Of a stretch of 64,000 nt of DNA, positions 42,491-55,194 are shown piece after piece. The stretch comes from Cephalopachus bancanus (lineage: Eukaryota > Chordata > Mammalia > Primates > Tarsiidae), in the NCBI GenBank assembly GCA_027257055.1, contig JAPVLO010000994.1:1-64000 (forward strand), written 5' to 3'. The position numbers and the translations under genes are program-made. The notes under the pieces are model-generated. The model was not told the origin of the DNA and did not search any database. It saw only the letters and a program-made list of their open reading frames with translations. The stretch's first letter is position 1. Every line of letters starts with the position of its first letter.

Positions 42491-42862
42491 TAGAACATTT
42501 TTATCACCCTCAAAATTAACCCTGTGCATACCATTTAGCAGTCACCCTTCATTCCCCTCTATCTCTCTCTGCCCTAGGCAACTGTTAATCCGCTTTCTGT
42601 TTTACGGATTGACATTTTGTGGTCCCTGTCTGTAAATTACTTTCATGTGATTTCATGTGACTGCTCACTTGCTCACCTTGACAGTGACCTGCCTGATTTT
42701 TGTCCATTTTTTTCTCCATTAGCTTGGCATGTCACTAACTACATTAGAGTCAACTAAACTTGGAGATGGGTTTACTCTGCACTTTCATTCCTATGCTAGA
42801 AACTCCAGAAAGGAACCTTGGACAACCTTGAAGTAAACTCGCTTCTCTTTCTAATGTTTCAC

Positions 42863-43142
42863 TTTTTTTTTTTTTTTTTTTAGACGGGTTCTTGCTTTGT
42901 GTTCAAGTTGGAGTGCAGTGGCCCTATCAAAGCTCACTACCTCAACTTTGACTTCTGGGCCTCAAGCAATCCTCCCACCTCAGCTTCCTGAGTAGCTACA
43001 GACCCACTACCACACTTCACTAATTTTAGAAGGTTTTTTTGTAGAGATGGAATCTGGCTATGTTTCATAGGCTGGTCCTGGACTCCTGACCTCAAGCAGT
43101 CCTCCTACCATGGCTTAAAGGTGTGAGCCACCATTCCCACCC
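42863..43142 (-). mobile_element. Old Alu, antisense
   Basis: TTTAGACGGGTTCTTGCTTTG, CCTATCAAAGCTCACTACC and GGCTATGTTTCATAGGCTGG are J-like and strongly diverged. The head part lacks the CTCCCAAAGTGCTGGGATTA block. Confidence 0.9.
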
Positions 43143-43508
43143 TATTTTTGTCAGATGATTGCCTACGCTGAGCCCTGGTGACAAGGCAGGGGTTTTATAA
43201 CTTCAGCGCTGAGCCTGTTGCCTGCCTGCTCCATAGACATTCTGTGTTCACTCAATGAGTGAACTTATGCAACACTATTAATTAGGATGAAATTACTCTA
43301 TCATTTTGACATACCAGTCACCATTAATTAATTGAGCTTATTTCTGTTCTTGTGTGTGTGTGTTCAATAACCTAACTGTAGAATCATTTTAAAAATAGCA
43401 AGTAAAGCTAAATGCAGAATAACTTCTGAGTGTCTCCCATTTTGTGTAAGTAGCAGAGATGGATGTCCTTCTCCTTAACTTTTGTTCCTTGTGTTGTGGG
43501 TCCAATTT
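43143..43508. other. Non-repetitive stretch
   Basis: Unique sequence with a short (TG)n at 43354-43363. Confidence 0.5.
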
Positions 43509-43836
43509 TTTCTTTTTTCTTTTTCTTTTTTGTGAGTTGGAGTCTTACTCTGTGGCCCAGGCTGGAGTGCAGTGGCATGCTCATGGCCACCGCAGCTTTG
43601 ACCTGCTGTGCTCAGGCATTCGATCCTTCTGCCTCAGCCTTCCAAGTAGCTGGCACCACAGGTGAGCGCCACCACAGGTGAGCGCCACCACACCCGGCTA
43701 ATTTTTTGATTTATTGTAGAAATGAGGTCTCACCAAGTTGCCAAGGATGGTCTCGAAAACCCCTGGACCCAGACAATCCTCTCGTCTCGGCCTCCCAAAG
43801 TGCTGGGATTACAGGCTTGAGCCACCATACTTGGCA
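43509..43836 (-). mobile_element. Alu, antisense, with a 16-bp tandem duplication
   Basis: GGTGAGCGCCACCACA occurs at 43661-43676 and 43677-43692. Otherwise a normal older copy. Confidence 0.94.
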
Positions 43837-45267
43837 CAATTACTGTCCAGGAGAAAACAACATGATGTTTTGTTTATGTTTTAAGGGGAAAAAATACAAG
43901 GTTTAGAGGGCCTGTTTTTATTATTCTTTTGTAAAAATGCTGTAGAAACCAGTACTCCAGGTAGCTGCTTTGATTCTTTGTAGTTCTTTATCTGAGGATG
44001 AGCATCCGGTAAGGAGTACTTTCCCTTGCAATCCAGTACACTCCTGTTGTCAGTTAGAAAATAAGTGGAGGTAAAGGGATTTCCATCTCGAATCCTGCCG
44101 ATTGCCATAACAGTGGGTCTGGTGTAGAAGTTGAAAAAGTGTTAATAAAGTGTTAATGGGGATACTCAAGGAGTTCAGGGCATTTTGAGGCACAGCACAT
44201 GTTCACATCCCTCTGGTATCAGCAAAAATTCAAAAGTGAAACCTGTTGGGTCATTTGGCTTTAATGTTTTCCAACAACAGGGCATTAAAAGCCACACACT
44301 AAGGAGCAGAATATTGAAAATTGCTTTGAACCTTCAAAGCTTGCTATCTGAAATATCCCTGCAACTTTCAAAAAGTGATAAGCAGGAAGTGCAGCAGTTC
44401 GTAAGACATGTGCTTGCTCTTAAGCAAATGCCTAAAATGCTCCTAATTTGTACCAGAGCCCTTATCAAAGGGTTTTGCAAAACTTCCAGTTGGGCAATTA
44501 TGAGTATTAGTTGAGCTTAACCTCTGAGTCATAGGGTGGGGAGTGGAGAATTGTCATTTCATTCTACTTTCAGCTATTAAGGCAGGTAGACTTTTCTATG
44601 AACAGACGGAGGGTGAGTGAGTGGAAAATGAATTGATGAGAAGGGGGGCAGTTTGAAGGAGCTTCTCTTTTCAGGAGTGGCACAACTGTCCCTTTAAGAG
44701 CACTGTCCCTGCTATGCGCTGTAGATGTGAGAGGTTGTGTGTAATAAAAATGTTATTTCCATCAGTGAAAACTGGCTTAGGTTAGACTCTGGCTTTTTGC
44801 TGCAGCCACCCTCAGGCCCCATTGAGCTATGAAACATCTAGGAATCGAGCCTTTTTAAAAAGTTGCTTTTGTTGTTAATTTTTTAAAGATTTTTACCAAT
44901 ACAGAAGAGAAGAGAAACTCCTTGTTAAGAAAATAAGTGACACACATCTGGGTGTCTGTGAACCTTTAAGTAAAAACTCGTTTTCATAGACATGGGATCT
45001 GGATTTCTTGATGAGAAGCTTTTATGAACACTTTAAAAGACAGTGTCAGAAAAATGTTTTAGGACAGCAAAGTATCTGTCTTTGTAAATACAATGGTCAT
45101 CAACCAGAATTTTTAAATAATGCAATCTTCTCAGGAAAGACAAATAATAATCATTTCTTTATCGGTAAATGGAGATCACGACTGGTTTTCTGTAAAATGC
45201 GTCAAAGGAGTAAAAATCATTTACTATATTTTGGCAAACAACTATAATGTTTTTTTGGAGGAGGAGG

Positions 45268-45320
<53 letters not shown>

Positions 45321-48300
45321 CTATATTCCCTTTTATGCCATGTGTCTCAATTGATTTGTAATCATTCCCAGAAAATATAAGACACTGGAAGAATTCTGAA
45401 GGAGAAAAAGTAAGTCCATGTTCTTAACTAACTAGAGACTACATTTTGTGTTTCCTCTGAGAACATGTGATTTGTGGTTGTCGAGTAACCTTGAAGCTGG
45501 CTGGTTCTGAAGGTTCTTGGTCTGGAGTAGATGTGGTTGATTCTGGAGAAAGGGTTCCAAGCATTAGGCTTTAGGGTTGGTCAGGAGATTTATCTTTCTA
45601 GAAAACAAGACCAGTATGTTTTGGTTAACTTTATTTGTACCCTTGGGGCTCCTTAAAGGACAGAAAGGCCTTTAATATTTTAAAGAAAAATTGGGAGTTT
45701 CCCATTACCTCTTCAAAGCCGTTGTCCCAGGGTGAAGTGGCTTGGTGTTTGGGATATGTGTTGAAGGGATAAATGTGCCTATTTGGGATAGGAGCAGCAC
45801 TCATTTCTATGCAATCACCTGCAGCCCTTGGCTCAATTTTAAAATGACTTTTAAAATGTCATGGGAAGTAAATTGCTTATTTTGGGGCCTCAGTTTCTGT
45901 TGAGTGAGTTAATTGCCTCTCTCTATGAAAACATTGTAACTGGTATAATGGCTTAAGGTTTGGTATATTTATATTAACCATTTTGAAAAAAGAGAAATCA
46001 ACTCAAGCATTTTTTCTGTCAAAGAAGTGGTATACCCATTAAACACGAATTTTGTGTATAAAGATGACATTATTTATATTTAGAGATCATGGATGCAGGT
46101 TTTTATTTGATGAGTTTGTTTAGATTACAAAACCTGAGCGTATTTTAGCATCAGGGCAGGGGTCTGCTGATTTCTCCAAAAAGAAAACAGTGATTTGAGT
46201 AAAGCAAAAGAGTTTGTAGTAATGTATGTATATGTGAGTTTTAAAGTTCTGAAACCGAAAGCAATTTAAAATAATGAACACCAGGATTCAAAGACGATAT
46301 CGTTGCCTTAACAATCTGAGATTGAGTTGCTTCTTAGCAATTTGTATTTATACCCTGTCTTGTTTGTTCCACTTGTAATGACAAACTCTTAGAAGAGCAA
46401 TCAAGGCTAGTTTTAGGCCTAAAAAGTCAAGAATTAAAGTAGGCTTTTAGTTAACAGTTTTAAACTTTGCCATAGTTTCCAATTACATTTATATTTGAAC
46501 AAGAAGAAGGCTTAGGACTTTTCTTAATTTCCTAATGTTACTCATAAACATACTGAATGGGAATTCACTTAAAGTAAAGACTAATTATGTGTGTATTTGT
46601 GTGTGCGTGTGTGTCTGGGTATGCATGGATACATACACATCCAGACACATACAGCAACTAAATCGGGATGCCATAGTTGAATGAATTTATCAAATATTTT
46701 AGGAAAGGTTCCAGAGCACTCATGAAACAAAAGCATTAAGGGTTGCTTGTCATAGCTAATAAAGTTTGCTTGGATCGCACATAATTTTTCTGCTTCACTT
46801 CACAAAGTAATTGAAACTTCCTTTTTGCTTTAAGCTCCCCCCACCCCACCCCAAGAGAACATCTCTTTTGGTTAGCAATTCGATGAATTTTTTTTTTAAT
46901 GTAGAACTAGATTCTTAAATAGTTATTGAACTAGTGGTCATTCAATCCTTAGAAGGGAAATGAGTTAAATCTGTAAGTGGCTTCTAGAGGTCGAAGAACA
47001 TCCAAGGAGAAAAGAGACTTATAACAGGAGCATTTCAAGCATGTCTTCTGTAGTAAGCCTGGAAATGTTATCCAAGTTGAAAAGTAGAGATGATGGAACT
47101 GTCTCACTGGAACAATGCAGATATGAAAAAATAAGCTTCAACCTCAAAAACAAAAACCCTGGAGAACTTCATAGGTACAGGAAACGTCCATTGGTGCAGA
47201 TTAGCCAAAATGATGAAGTTTTCCAGTGCTCCATGTCTAGTTATTTGCTTCTTTATTTCAAGTGGTTCTCTAGAAAATTGCTCTTCTCCATCAAATAAAA
47301 TAACCCCTGAATTCTTAATCAGCTCTTACAAAATAGCTCCCCACTCCCTTCCCTCCAGCCATGTTTTGTTTTGGGTTAACAGTAAAAGACAAAACAGATT
47401 GTTGACTTTACCAGAAAATTTGGGGGACAGATTTTGCTGCTGCTGCTTCTGACATGAACAAAAAACCTCAGATTGCATATCTTCTATTCTCAGGGCAAAA
47501 ACTTAGTTTTGAAGCGATGTGGGTGGGTTTTGAGGAGTTCTCTTCTGTTTTTGTTTTAAAGCATTTGGTAAGAAGACACTTGACTTTGAAATTTTGTTTT
47601 CATATGTACTGGCTTGAGAGAGCTGACCTCCCACCGCCTCTCAACCTACCTTGTCAACTTTCATTTTTAAAGAAGTAATCAACTAGTTGACATAACTTAC
47701 TTATTTTAAAAACAATCATATGGGAGTGATTTTATCTTTTTTATCAAGTTGAGTGTTAATTATTTTTATCTGCCTTTTGAATGGTGGGTTGTTAATAGTA
47801 ATATTAGTCACAGCTGGTCTGTGAGTGCTCAACTCCAAATTCCTTGGTTCAATGCTTCATAGGTCACTAAACAATTTTCCAATGAAAATGATTTATTTAA
47901 ATCCCAATTCTTGACCTCACGCTGCCCCCAATCCCTTAGGATTATGTATTTTAAGATAATTAAATGCCCAGTACTGTACTCCTAACTATTAACTTGCTCT
48001 TGAAGAATCCTCATTTAAATACTCATATCATATGCAGAAAGAATGATTTATTCTCCAAAGAAAGCTTTGTAAATACTTCAGTATTTAATTCACTTTAAAT
48101 TCATTTTGAAAAGAATAGTACCATGGATTGAATGGCTGCATTATAATTCTACAATGTGAGCAAGGTATTTTAAAAATATTTTGACATTCTTGACTAGGTT
48201 TTCATGTCACTCTTTATCAAATGCATTGTAATACTATATTACGTTTCTTTGCTTAGCTCACATTGTCTAATGGGAAAAAGTTTAATATCATTTAAGAAAG

Positions 48301-49640
48301 ACTGTAGTTATCTCATTTAAGTGACAATGGTTCTGTGAGAACTGTAACTTACCAGAAATATAAGAAAAACAGGAACTAGGGTCAAAAGCCCCACAGGGCA
48401 TAAAAGGGTCATAACCTCTCTCAGAGGAGGCAAATGTAACTGATATACTTGTTTTTAAAGGGCACTTGATTGCAGGAAGGAATGCAGTAACAGGATTTAA
48501 AGCAAACATACAGCACTAACAAGGATTAAATTAATTATGTGTCCTGCTTTGGGTGGGTGGATTAAAGGAGGTGGTTTTATATAAAATTATGTAACTGAGC
48601 AGAGTAAATTAATTTCCTGGTTTTGCATATCATAGGATACTGTAGTTGATGACATCTAGCCTGATTACTATGTTTAAGGTAGGATCTACACTTGGATATG
48701 TGAGCAAAATTAAGAAAGGACGTCAGCATAAAAATAATGCCATGGACTAAATATTATGTTGAAGAGCTTTTTCCATATCTTCCAGTTGATAAAATTACCA
48801 TGCTCTTAAAAATCTTAAAAGAGTAAAGTTCTAAATAATCAACTAATTTTTTAGATGATATGTCAGGTGAGTACAAACCACATGGAAAGTGGTCAGTTTT
48901 ACTAACTGGTTTTATGAATTGAAAACATTCCCTTATTCTTGAATATGGAGGGTAGAATGAATTCTCCAGGCAGTGTGGACATTTGGAGTTGTGTTAAATG
49001 TACTGCAGAGCTGTGTAAATCAAATGTGTTGCAGCCTCCAGGGTGTCTTGGGCCTTGATTGGCTATCCAAATAATTGAGATTAAATTAAGACTTCATATG
49101 CTGCCAGGGGAAAAAACAAAAACCAAAAAAAACACAAAACAAAACAGAAAACCACATCCACTTAACCTCCAATACTGTTTCAAGATGATTCACAGCTATA
49201 AGATAGATAACATAGGTGTTTTTTTTACCCTTTTATTTAAAAGAATCTCTGCAAATAGATACTTTTTCATGAAAGAGTCTAGGTATCCAATTTGCCCAGC
49301 TCAGTTCAGGTTCACACCTGTTGTCCCAGCATAATTGTTATTAGTACCTCCTTTCACTCTCTAATGTATTCTGGTTTGAACTATAATTTATGGTCACCCT
49401 AAAGACAGGAAACAGTATAGTCACAAAAGAACTTGATAATTAAAAATGATTAAAACTCGTTTTGCTTAGGAAAAAAAAGGTTAAGAGAACTTTGCATTCT
49501 TACCTAGATATAACTTAGCCTAATATTGAGGAATGAAGCACCAAGTTGATCTCCTGGTTAAGCAGGTTACATATATATTGGGGGAGCACTTTGCAAAGAG
49601 TCAAGAAAGCCAAATAGCCCAGTATCTAAAAGAATTACTC
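43837..49640. other. 5.8-kb Alu-free, repeat-poor region
   Basis: No Alu, L1, MIR or LTR that I recognise, apart from a (GA)n tract at 45258-45320 and TG-rich bits at 46590-46615. Frames such as 44185-44514 (109 codons) and 47041-47298 (85 codons) lack recognisable homology. In such an Alu-rich window this gap suggests constraint against insertion, perhaps regulatory sequence. That is inference. Confidence 0.45.
45258..45320 (+). repeat. (GA)n microsatellite
   Basis: GGAGGAGGAGGGGG followed by about 47 bases of nearly perfect AG repeat with one interruption at 45304. Confidence 0.95.
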
Positions 49641-49804
49641 TGCCTGGACGCAGTGGCTCACTCCTATAATCCCAGTGCTTTGGGAGGCTGAGACAGGAGG
49701 ATCTCCTAACCTCAGGAGTTCAAGGTTACAGTGAACTATGATTTCTGCCACTGCAAGCCAGTCTGTGTGACAGAGTAAGACCCTTTTCCTAAAACAATAA
49801 AAAA
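49641..49804 (+). mobile_element. Free Alu monomer (FLAM type)
   Basis: TGCCTGGACGCAGTGGCTCAC, GGAGGCTGAGACAGGAGG, GGTTACAGTGAACTATGATTTC, GTGTGACAGAGTAAGACCC, then an A-rich tail with no second arm. Confidence 0.87.
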
Positions 49805-50299
49805 GTAGTATTGAGTCTAATTCTGATGGCACCTCAGGGCTATCATTATGAACATCATTTATCACTCCCCTGGCTACACACAGAAATACAGTAAGAAGCA
49901 AAGCCCACACCTCCTCCCCCAGAAAAAATTATGTGGTCAGACTTCCAAACATCTGCCTCCCTCCATATATTGCTTCTGTGTGAAAGTGGACTGCAGAATA
50001 CATGACTGCATTTTTCTAGGGACTGTCAGTGTTTTTGTTTTTGATATAACTAATACAGTGAATCTTACATTCTTTGTGAATCTCTTCCCAGGGAGCCACA
50101 GAAGCAGCAAATAAGCACTCCTTTCTATTTTGTCGATGCATTTTCTTTTTTAAGCTGGCTGCAGTGTTATAAGCTAAAGTATGAATTATGGTTTTGTGTC
50201 CAGTGATCAAAGATCATCAGCCTAGGGGGAACACTATAATACCTGGGTTGTACAGAAGTGTCCAAATAGAGTAGAAGAGGTGTTTTGGAATCAGATTTA
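49805..50299. other. Non-repetitive stretch
   Basis: Unique sequence, nothing recognised. Confidence 0.5.
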
Positions 50300-50450
50300 T
50301 GTGTTTATTGTTATGGCATATGGTTTAGTGGACTTGGAGTGAGGAGACTGATTCCTGGGCTGTAGTGGATGACCTTGGGTAAGTCACTTAATCCCTCTGT
50401 GCCTTAGGTCCCTTTTCTACTTTCTGAGGCTTAACAGGGCCACAGAAATC
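50300..50450 (+). mobile_element. MIR
   Basis: TGGTTTAGTGGACTTGGAGTGAGGAGACTG then GATGACCTTGGGTAAGTCACTTAATCCCTCTGTGCC, the central MIR core. Confidence 0.88.
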
Positions 50451-50795
50451 CTCTCCTGGGGCAAAAGAATTGAATTGCTTACTTCCTGGAGATGTATTCA
50501 CTCATTCACCCTTGTGTCTCACTTGAGAAAATAGAAGAGGTCATAGAGGGCTTTATAAGTGCCTCAGCTTCAACCCTTGCCTGGAGCATAATAAGACTCA
50601 GAATGTGGAGAGTTCTTTAGTGAGAATGTGTAACCGAAGTCTAGTGGGAGGTGAGAAGGCCTAAACGCTTGCTCCTCCCAGCTGGAGCTGGTGAGCCCAC
50701 AGGCGTGCAGGCCTATTTTTAGTTCCAGGGGCACTAGGGTGGGCCAGCTCCCTTTCGAGGGCAGTGTTTTAAACTGGAGTCTTGAGTGACAGTTG
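50451..50795. other. Non-repetitive stretch
   Basis: Unique sequence up to the next Alu. Confidence 0.5.
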
Positions 50796-51097
50796 GGTTT
50801 TTTTTGGAGGGGGGCGTTGGAGTCTCACTCTTGTTGCCCAGGTGGGAATGCAGCGGCACACTCACGGCTACTACAGCCTCGACCTGCTGGGCATAGGCAA
50901 TCCTTCCACCTCAGCCTTCCAGGGAGCTGGAACTACAGACGCATGCCACCACGCCTGGCTAGTTTTTGTGATTTATTTATTGTAGAGACAAAGTTTAACC
51001 AAGTTGCCCAGGCAGGTCTTATATCCTCGGACTCAGGCAATCCTCTCACCTTGGCCTTCCAAGTGCTGGGATTATATGCTGAGCCACTGCGCCCAGC
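50796..51097 (-). mobile_element. Alu, antisense
   Basis: Tail complement GGGTTTTTTTTGGAGGGGGGCG is mutated. Target duplication ACAGTTGG/ACAGTTGG. Confidence 0.94.
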
Positions 51098-51144
51098 CAA
51101 CAGTTGGTATTTTGTCACTGGTATAAGTTTAAATTGGTTTCCAA

Positions 51145-51447
51145 GGCTGGGTGCAGTTAGTCGTGCCTGTAATCCCAGCATTTTGGGAGGCTGAGGCAGG
51201 AGGACTGCTTGAGTCCAGGAGTTTGAGACCAGCCTGGGCAACATAGTGAGACCTCATCTCTACAAAATAAAAATAAAGATTAGCCAGGCATGGTATCACA
51301 CACCTGTAGTCCCAGCTACTTGGGAGGCTGAGGAGAATGGATCTCTTCAGCCCTGGGATTCAAGGCTGTGGTGAACTGTGTCTGTGTCATTGCACTCCAG
51401 TTTGGGTGACAGAGTGAGACCCCCTGACTAAAAAATAATAATAAATG
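51145..51447 (+). mobile_element. Old Alu J-like element, sense
   Basis: Flanked by AAATTGGTTTCCAA. Text such as GAGACCAGCCTGGGCAACATAG and CACACACCTGTAGTCCC is old Alu without the B-box hairpin changes, a useful outgroup inside the window. Confidence 0.95.
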
Positions 51448-51949
51448 AGTAAATTGGTTTCCAAAGCAAAAGTAGTCTCCAAAGGGCTCTAGAAATGCTC
51501 CTCTCTCATTAGACTTGGCAGGCCTCCAGCCCTGCAGACGTTATAGACTGAAAACTCTGCTGGTTTCCAGCTTTCAGCATCCATGGGTTGCAGTATACAC
51601 ACTGAACCATCCTGCAGAGGTAGATATAGAGTTAGTCACACAATTTAGAAAAATATAGCTAACCTATTTGGCCTGCTTCTAAATGCAGAATGTAGGAATC
51701 ACCAGCAGACTTGGAGAGGCAGAGTTGGGGAAGAAAAAGTTCACCGCAGAAGGAGTCAAATGATCCAAAGATCTTCCTGTGAAAGCCTCTGAGGACTGCA
51801 GTTTGATTAAGAAATGAATCTGTCAGCTGTGGCTCTGAGGATGCTTAGATGAATAAGATAAACCCTTGGCTCCTGGTGGGGCACCCAGTCTAGGCCCTTG
51901 TTTGGGGACTGATGTTCATTAGCTCTCCCCTCCCTCCAGAGGCTCCAGG
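51448..51949. other. Non-repetitive stretch
   Basis: Unique sequence, nothing recognised. Confidence 0.5.
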
Positions 51950-51984
51950 GTGCCCCTGAGATGCCCACAGAACCATGAGAACAA

Positions 51985-52145
51985 AGAATCTTGGAAACCT
52001 TATGAACACTGGAGCAGAGTGGAGTGCAGAAGTCATCTTACAGATGAGGTCATTGAGACCCAGAGGGGGAAGTACAACTTACCCCAGAATCACCCAGCCA
52101 CTTTTTGGCAGAGTCAGGCTAAGGACCAAAGTTTCTGATCTTTGC
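51985..52145 (+). mobile_element. MIR-like fragment
   Basis: CATCTTACAGATGAGGTCATTGAGACCCAGAGGGGGAAGTACAACTTACCCCAGAATCACCCAGCC reads like the MIR/MIRc centre. Diverged. Confidence 0.6.
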
Positions 52146-52164
52146 TATTCTTTAAAAAAAATCA

Positions 52165-52440
52165 GAAAGTCTTTAAGAAATGGATACGCATGTTTGGGGT
52201 TACAGGTAATATTTTGATATATGCATACAATGTGCAATGACCGAATCAGGGTAATTAGGATATCCATTACCTCAAACATATATTATATCATTGTGTTGGG
52301 GACATTTGAAATCTTCTAGCTATTTTGAAATACACAATTTAATATTGTTAACTGTAGTTACCTGTGTTATGGAACACCCAAACTGATTCCTTCTATCTTA
52401 CTCTATTATTGTTCTTTAAATGATGTCATACAACTTTGTA
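52165..52440 (-). mobile_element. L1 3' untranslated fragment, antisense
   Basis: GTTTGGGGTTACAGGTAATATTTTGATATATGC, CGAATCAGGGTAATTAGGATATCC and ATTGTTAACTGTAGTTACC match an L1 3' end on the minus strand. Confidence 0.8.
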
Positions 52441-52562
52441 CTTCCTTTTTGGGGGACCCCCAACAGTATATTTAGTGTGATGTCCTAGTCCATAAGTGAG
52501 AAGTGTTCACCATCATTCTGATAATTTTTTTGATAAATATCAGAAATTATTCTGATAATTTT

Positions 52563-52856
52563 TTTTTTGAGTTGGAGTCTCACTCTGTCACCCAGACTGG
52601 AGTGCAGTGGCCGCTCCCGGCCACCACAGCCTCGACCTGATGGGCTCCGGCGATCCTTCCACCTCAGCCTTCCAAGTAGCTGGAACTACAGACGCACGCT
52701 ACCACGCCCAACTAATTTTTTTTTTTTTTGGATTTATTGTAAAGATGAGGTCTCGCCAAGTTGCCCAGGCGGGTCTTGAACCCGCGGGCACCGACAATCC
52801 ACTCACCTCAGCCTCCCAAAGGCACGGGATTACAGGCTGAGCCACTGAGCCCGGCT
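52563..52856 (-). mobile_element. Alu, antisense
   Basis: Target duplication TTCTGATAATTTTT. The linker holds an extra T-run with TGGATTTATTG. Left-arm hairpin GCGGGTCTTGAACCCGC keeps a perfect stem. Confidence 0.95.
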
Positions 52857-53974
52857 TCATTCTGATAATTTTTAACTGCACTGGCTCACTGAGATTTCCC
52901 TGCCACTTTTTCTGCCTACACATTCTCATGTGCTGGCCTCCGTTCTGTTCCCTGAAGATCCCATGCACTGTAGTGCTTAGTGCTGGTTGTAGCACATCCC
53001 AACCCTTTGTAGTTTGAGAAAACCTGTGGTGTGCTCTACAAATGAGACAGTATTCAGTGTGCAGAAAGTAGTTGGCAGATCTATGAATCCATAGACTTTT
53101 TGGAAATATCTCTCAGATCCACAGGCTGGGAACCACTGAACTGAACCATTGAAAACATGTGTGTGTGCTTTTAATGTAATGATAACATTTGGAGCTTTGG
53201 TCTTGGAACTTGATACTATGATCTGAAATGCTTTTATACTTGAATCATCTTGGTGCGTACCTGATTCATGCTTTCATTACATACTTTTGACCTCTGAAAT
53301 CCATGAAGCTGATACGGAATTGAGAAGGTTGCTCTCATAGCTTGTAAACGCTTGGAGGGCTGATGAATGCTCCACTGACGTATTAGATCCTTTCTGTCCA
53401 GCTCTTGAGCGATTGCTTATTAACATTTCATTATCCAGTCATTTGCCATTCTTGATCTTACTGACTAAAACGTATGCCCTCTAACCTAACATCCAGTATA
53501 GGACGTTGCTCCTTTTGCAGAGAGCAACATGTGAAGCAGCTGTAACTATTTAGGAATGATGAGTAATGCAGAAAATAGTTCATATTTGCAGGTTTCAACA
53601 GGCTTGTTTCCTTTTCTACCAAAAACTAAAGGAAAAAAAAAAACTCAGTGTGTAGGTTTAGAAGATCTTTGGAAATAAACTCCTTTTAACTTTCATTTAT
53701 TTCATGGGAATGGAAATCCCTAAGATGTTAGTGTTTTGAAGAGTCTTCTTCATCAGTGTTTGTTTCTACATCAGAATAAAAACCAAATAATTTAAGTGTG
53801 ATGAAGCTCTTAGTCCAAGGGTCTACTGGGATAGGGAAGGTCAAGAGAGGCAGATCTTAAACTCAACAGTCCCTCAGATAGGTAGGTTAGACTTAAAAGC
53901 TTGGTAAGATAGTGTCATAACTGGAATAGAAACAGAAGTGAGAAGAGGTAGAATGATGGAATGAATTATACTAG
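52857..53974. other. Non-repetitive stretch
   Basis: Unique sequence. GGGAACCACTG at 53128-53138 looks like one hAT end, but no partner end is visible. Confidence 0.45.
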
Positions 53975-54075
53975 ACTGAGCTTCTTGAGGGTAAAGAATA
54001 TACTCATTTTTATCTTCAGCATTTGGCATTGTGCTTGACATATTCTAGTTACCTAATAAATGTGGGTTGGGTGAC
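53975..54075 (+). mobile_element. L2 LINE 3' end
   Basis: GAGCTTCTTGAGGGTAAAGAATA, CATTTGGCATTGTGCTTGACATA and CCTAATAAATGTGGGTTGGGTG follow the L2 terminus. Confidence 0.75.
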
Positions 54076-55074
54076 TAGAGAAACAAAATAAAGCCGGTAG
54101 AGATACAGGTAGAGCAAACATGGCAGTAGTGAAAAGTTGATGACATTGTGATTAAAAATTTGAAGTTTTAAAATTAGGTGAAAACCGCAGGGTGTATCTG
54201 TAGGCAGCCACCAAAACTGCAGTTAAAATAAAACATTAAGAAAAAAGAAAATTTGGGAAGTTGTAAAAAAAAATTACTTAGCTTTGGGGCTAAAATTCCA
54301 CAGCTGTAATCAGGGAAAATGCTCTGCCCAGCAGCCCGAGTAATGAATAAAAAGAATTTTCAGAGTGAAAAGAAATCAACAAGCTCCGTGACTCTCTCCA
54401 GAAAGGCCAATTTCTGCCTCCCACCATCTTTTCACAAGAATGACATTTTACCCACTCATGCCAGGCTCCCAAAATAAGTTGATGATGTTTGTGCTCACTG
54501 TATTAGTAGAATGTCTTGATATAGAATGAAACTGTCTGAAATTTCTTAGTTACTAGGAAGCACGTTTTGTAGCTGTGTTTGGAACCGTGGGTATTCTTAG
54601 ATTTTCAGCAGCATTCGTGTCTAGATATCTTTGGAATAATTTGTTATGTTCTGATCCTGAGAGTTGATTATGCGTTCCCTTTACCATTTCTGAAAGATGT
54701 AATTCACATGAAAGTTATTAAACAAGGGGGGTTATCTGATTCTTATTTACTATTTCATTCCAGTTTTATAATTATGTGTGTGTATTGAAGTTCAGAATGC
54801 TCTGTCTGAATTTCAGGTTGAAAACAGGAAGTAGTGACTAAATTTAAGTGTGTTTTCTTATTTGAAGGATTAAAACCCTTGTTTTGGAGTTTGTTTTGTT
54901 TTGCTTTGGTCATCACTCCCAATTTAAATGTTATTGTTGTTTCTGGTGGCCTGAGCAGTATGAAACATCAACTTGTGGAGACCAATAACTTGTATCAACC
55001 TTATGTCCAAGGCCAGTTCAGATAGAATTCTTTATTCCAAAATGTCTATGGATGGCATTTTCTAAAAGTTTAAC
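54076..55074. other. Repeat-poor stretch
   Basis: No repeat recognised. Short frames at 54579-54788 and 54834-55025 lack known homology. Confidence 0.45.
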
Positions 55075-55138
55075 ATTAACTTTTTGGTCCATATGACCCA
55101 GCAATTCCATTCATAGGTATATACCCAAGATAATGCAA

Positions 55139-55194
<56 letters not shown>

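Larger units (their letters stand above)
41491..42620 (-). mobile_element. L1 3' end, antisense, holding three Alus
   Basis: CCAGCTTTATTAATATATAGTTC, TTGTATAACTATTACCACAATGC, AACATTTTTATCACCCTC, ACCCTGTGCATACCATTTAGCAG and CTAGGCAACTGTTAATCCGC are L1 3' sequence. Alus at 41620-41893, 41899-42185 and 42197-42490 stand in it. Confidence 0.82.

Noticed and set aside
44185..44514. 109-codon open frame in the Alu-free gap
   Set aside because: Overlaps no recognised domain, has no visible splice sites in frame and could arise by chance in 5.8 kb of sequence.
53060..53140. GGGAACCACTG, resembling one end of a hAT MITE
   Set aside because: No matching CAGTGGTTC end was found on the other side and no 8-bp flanks.
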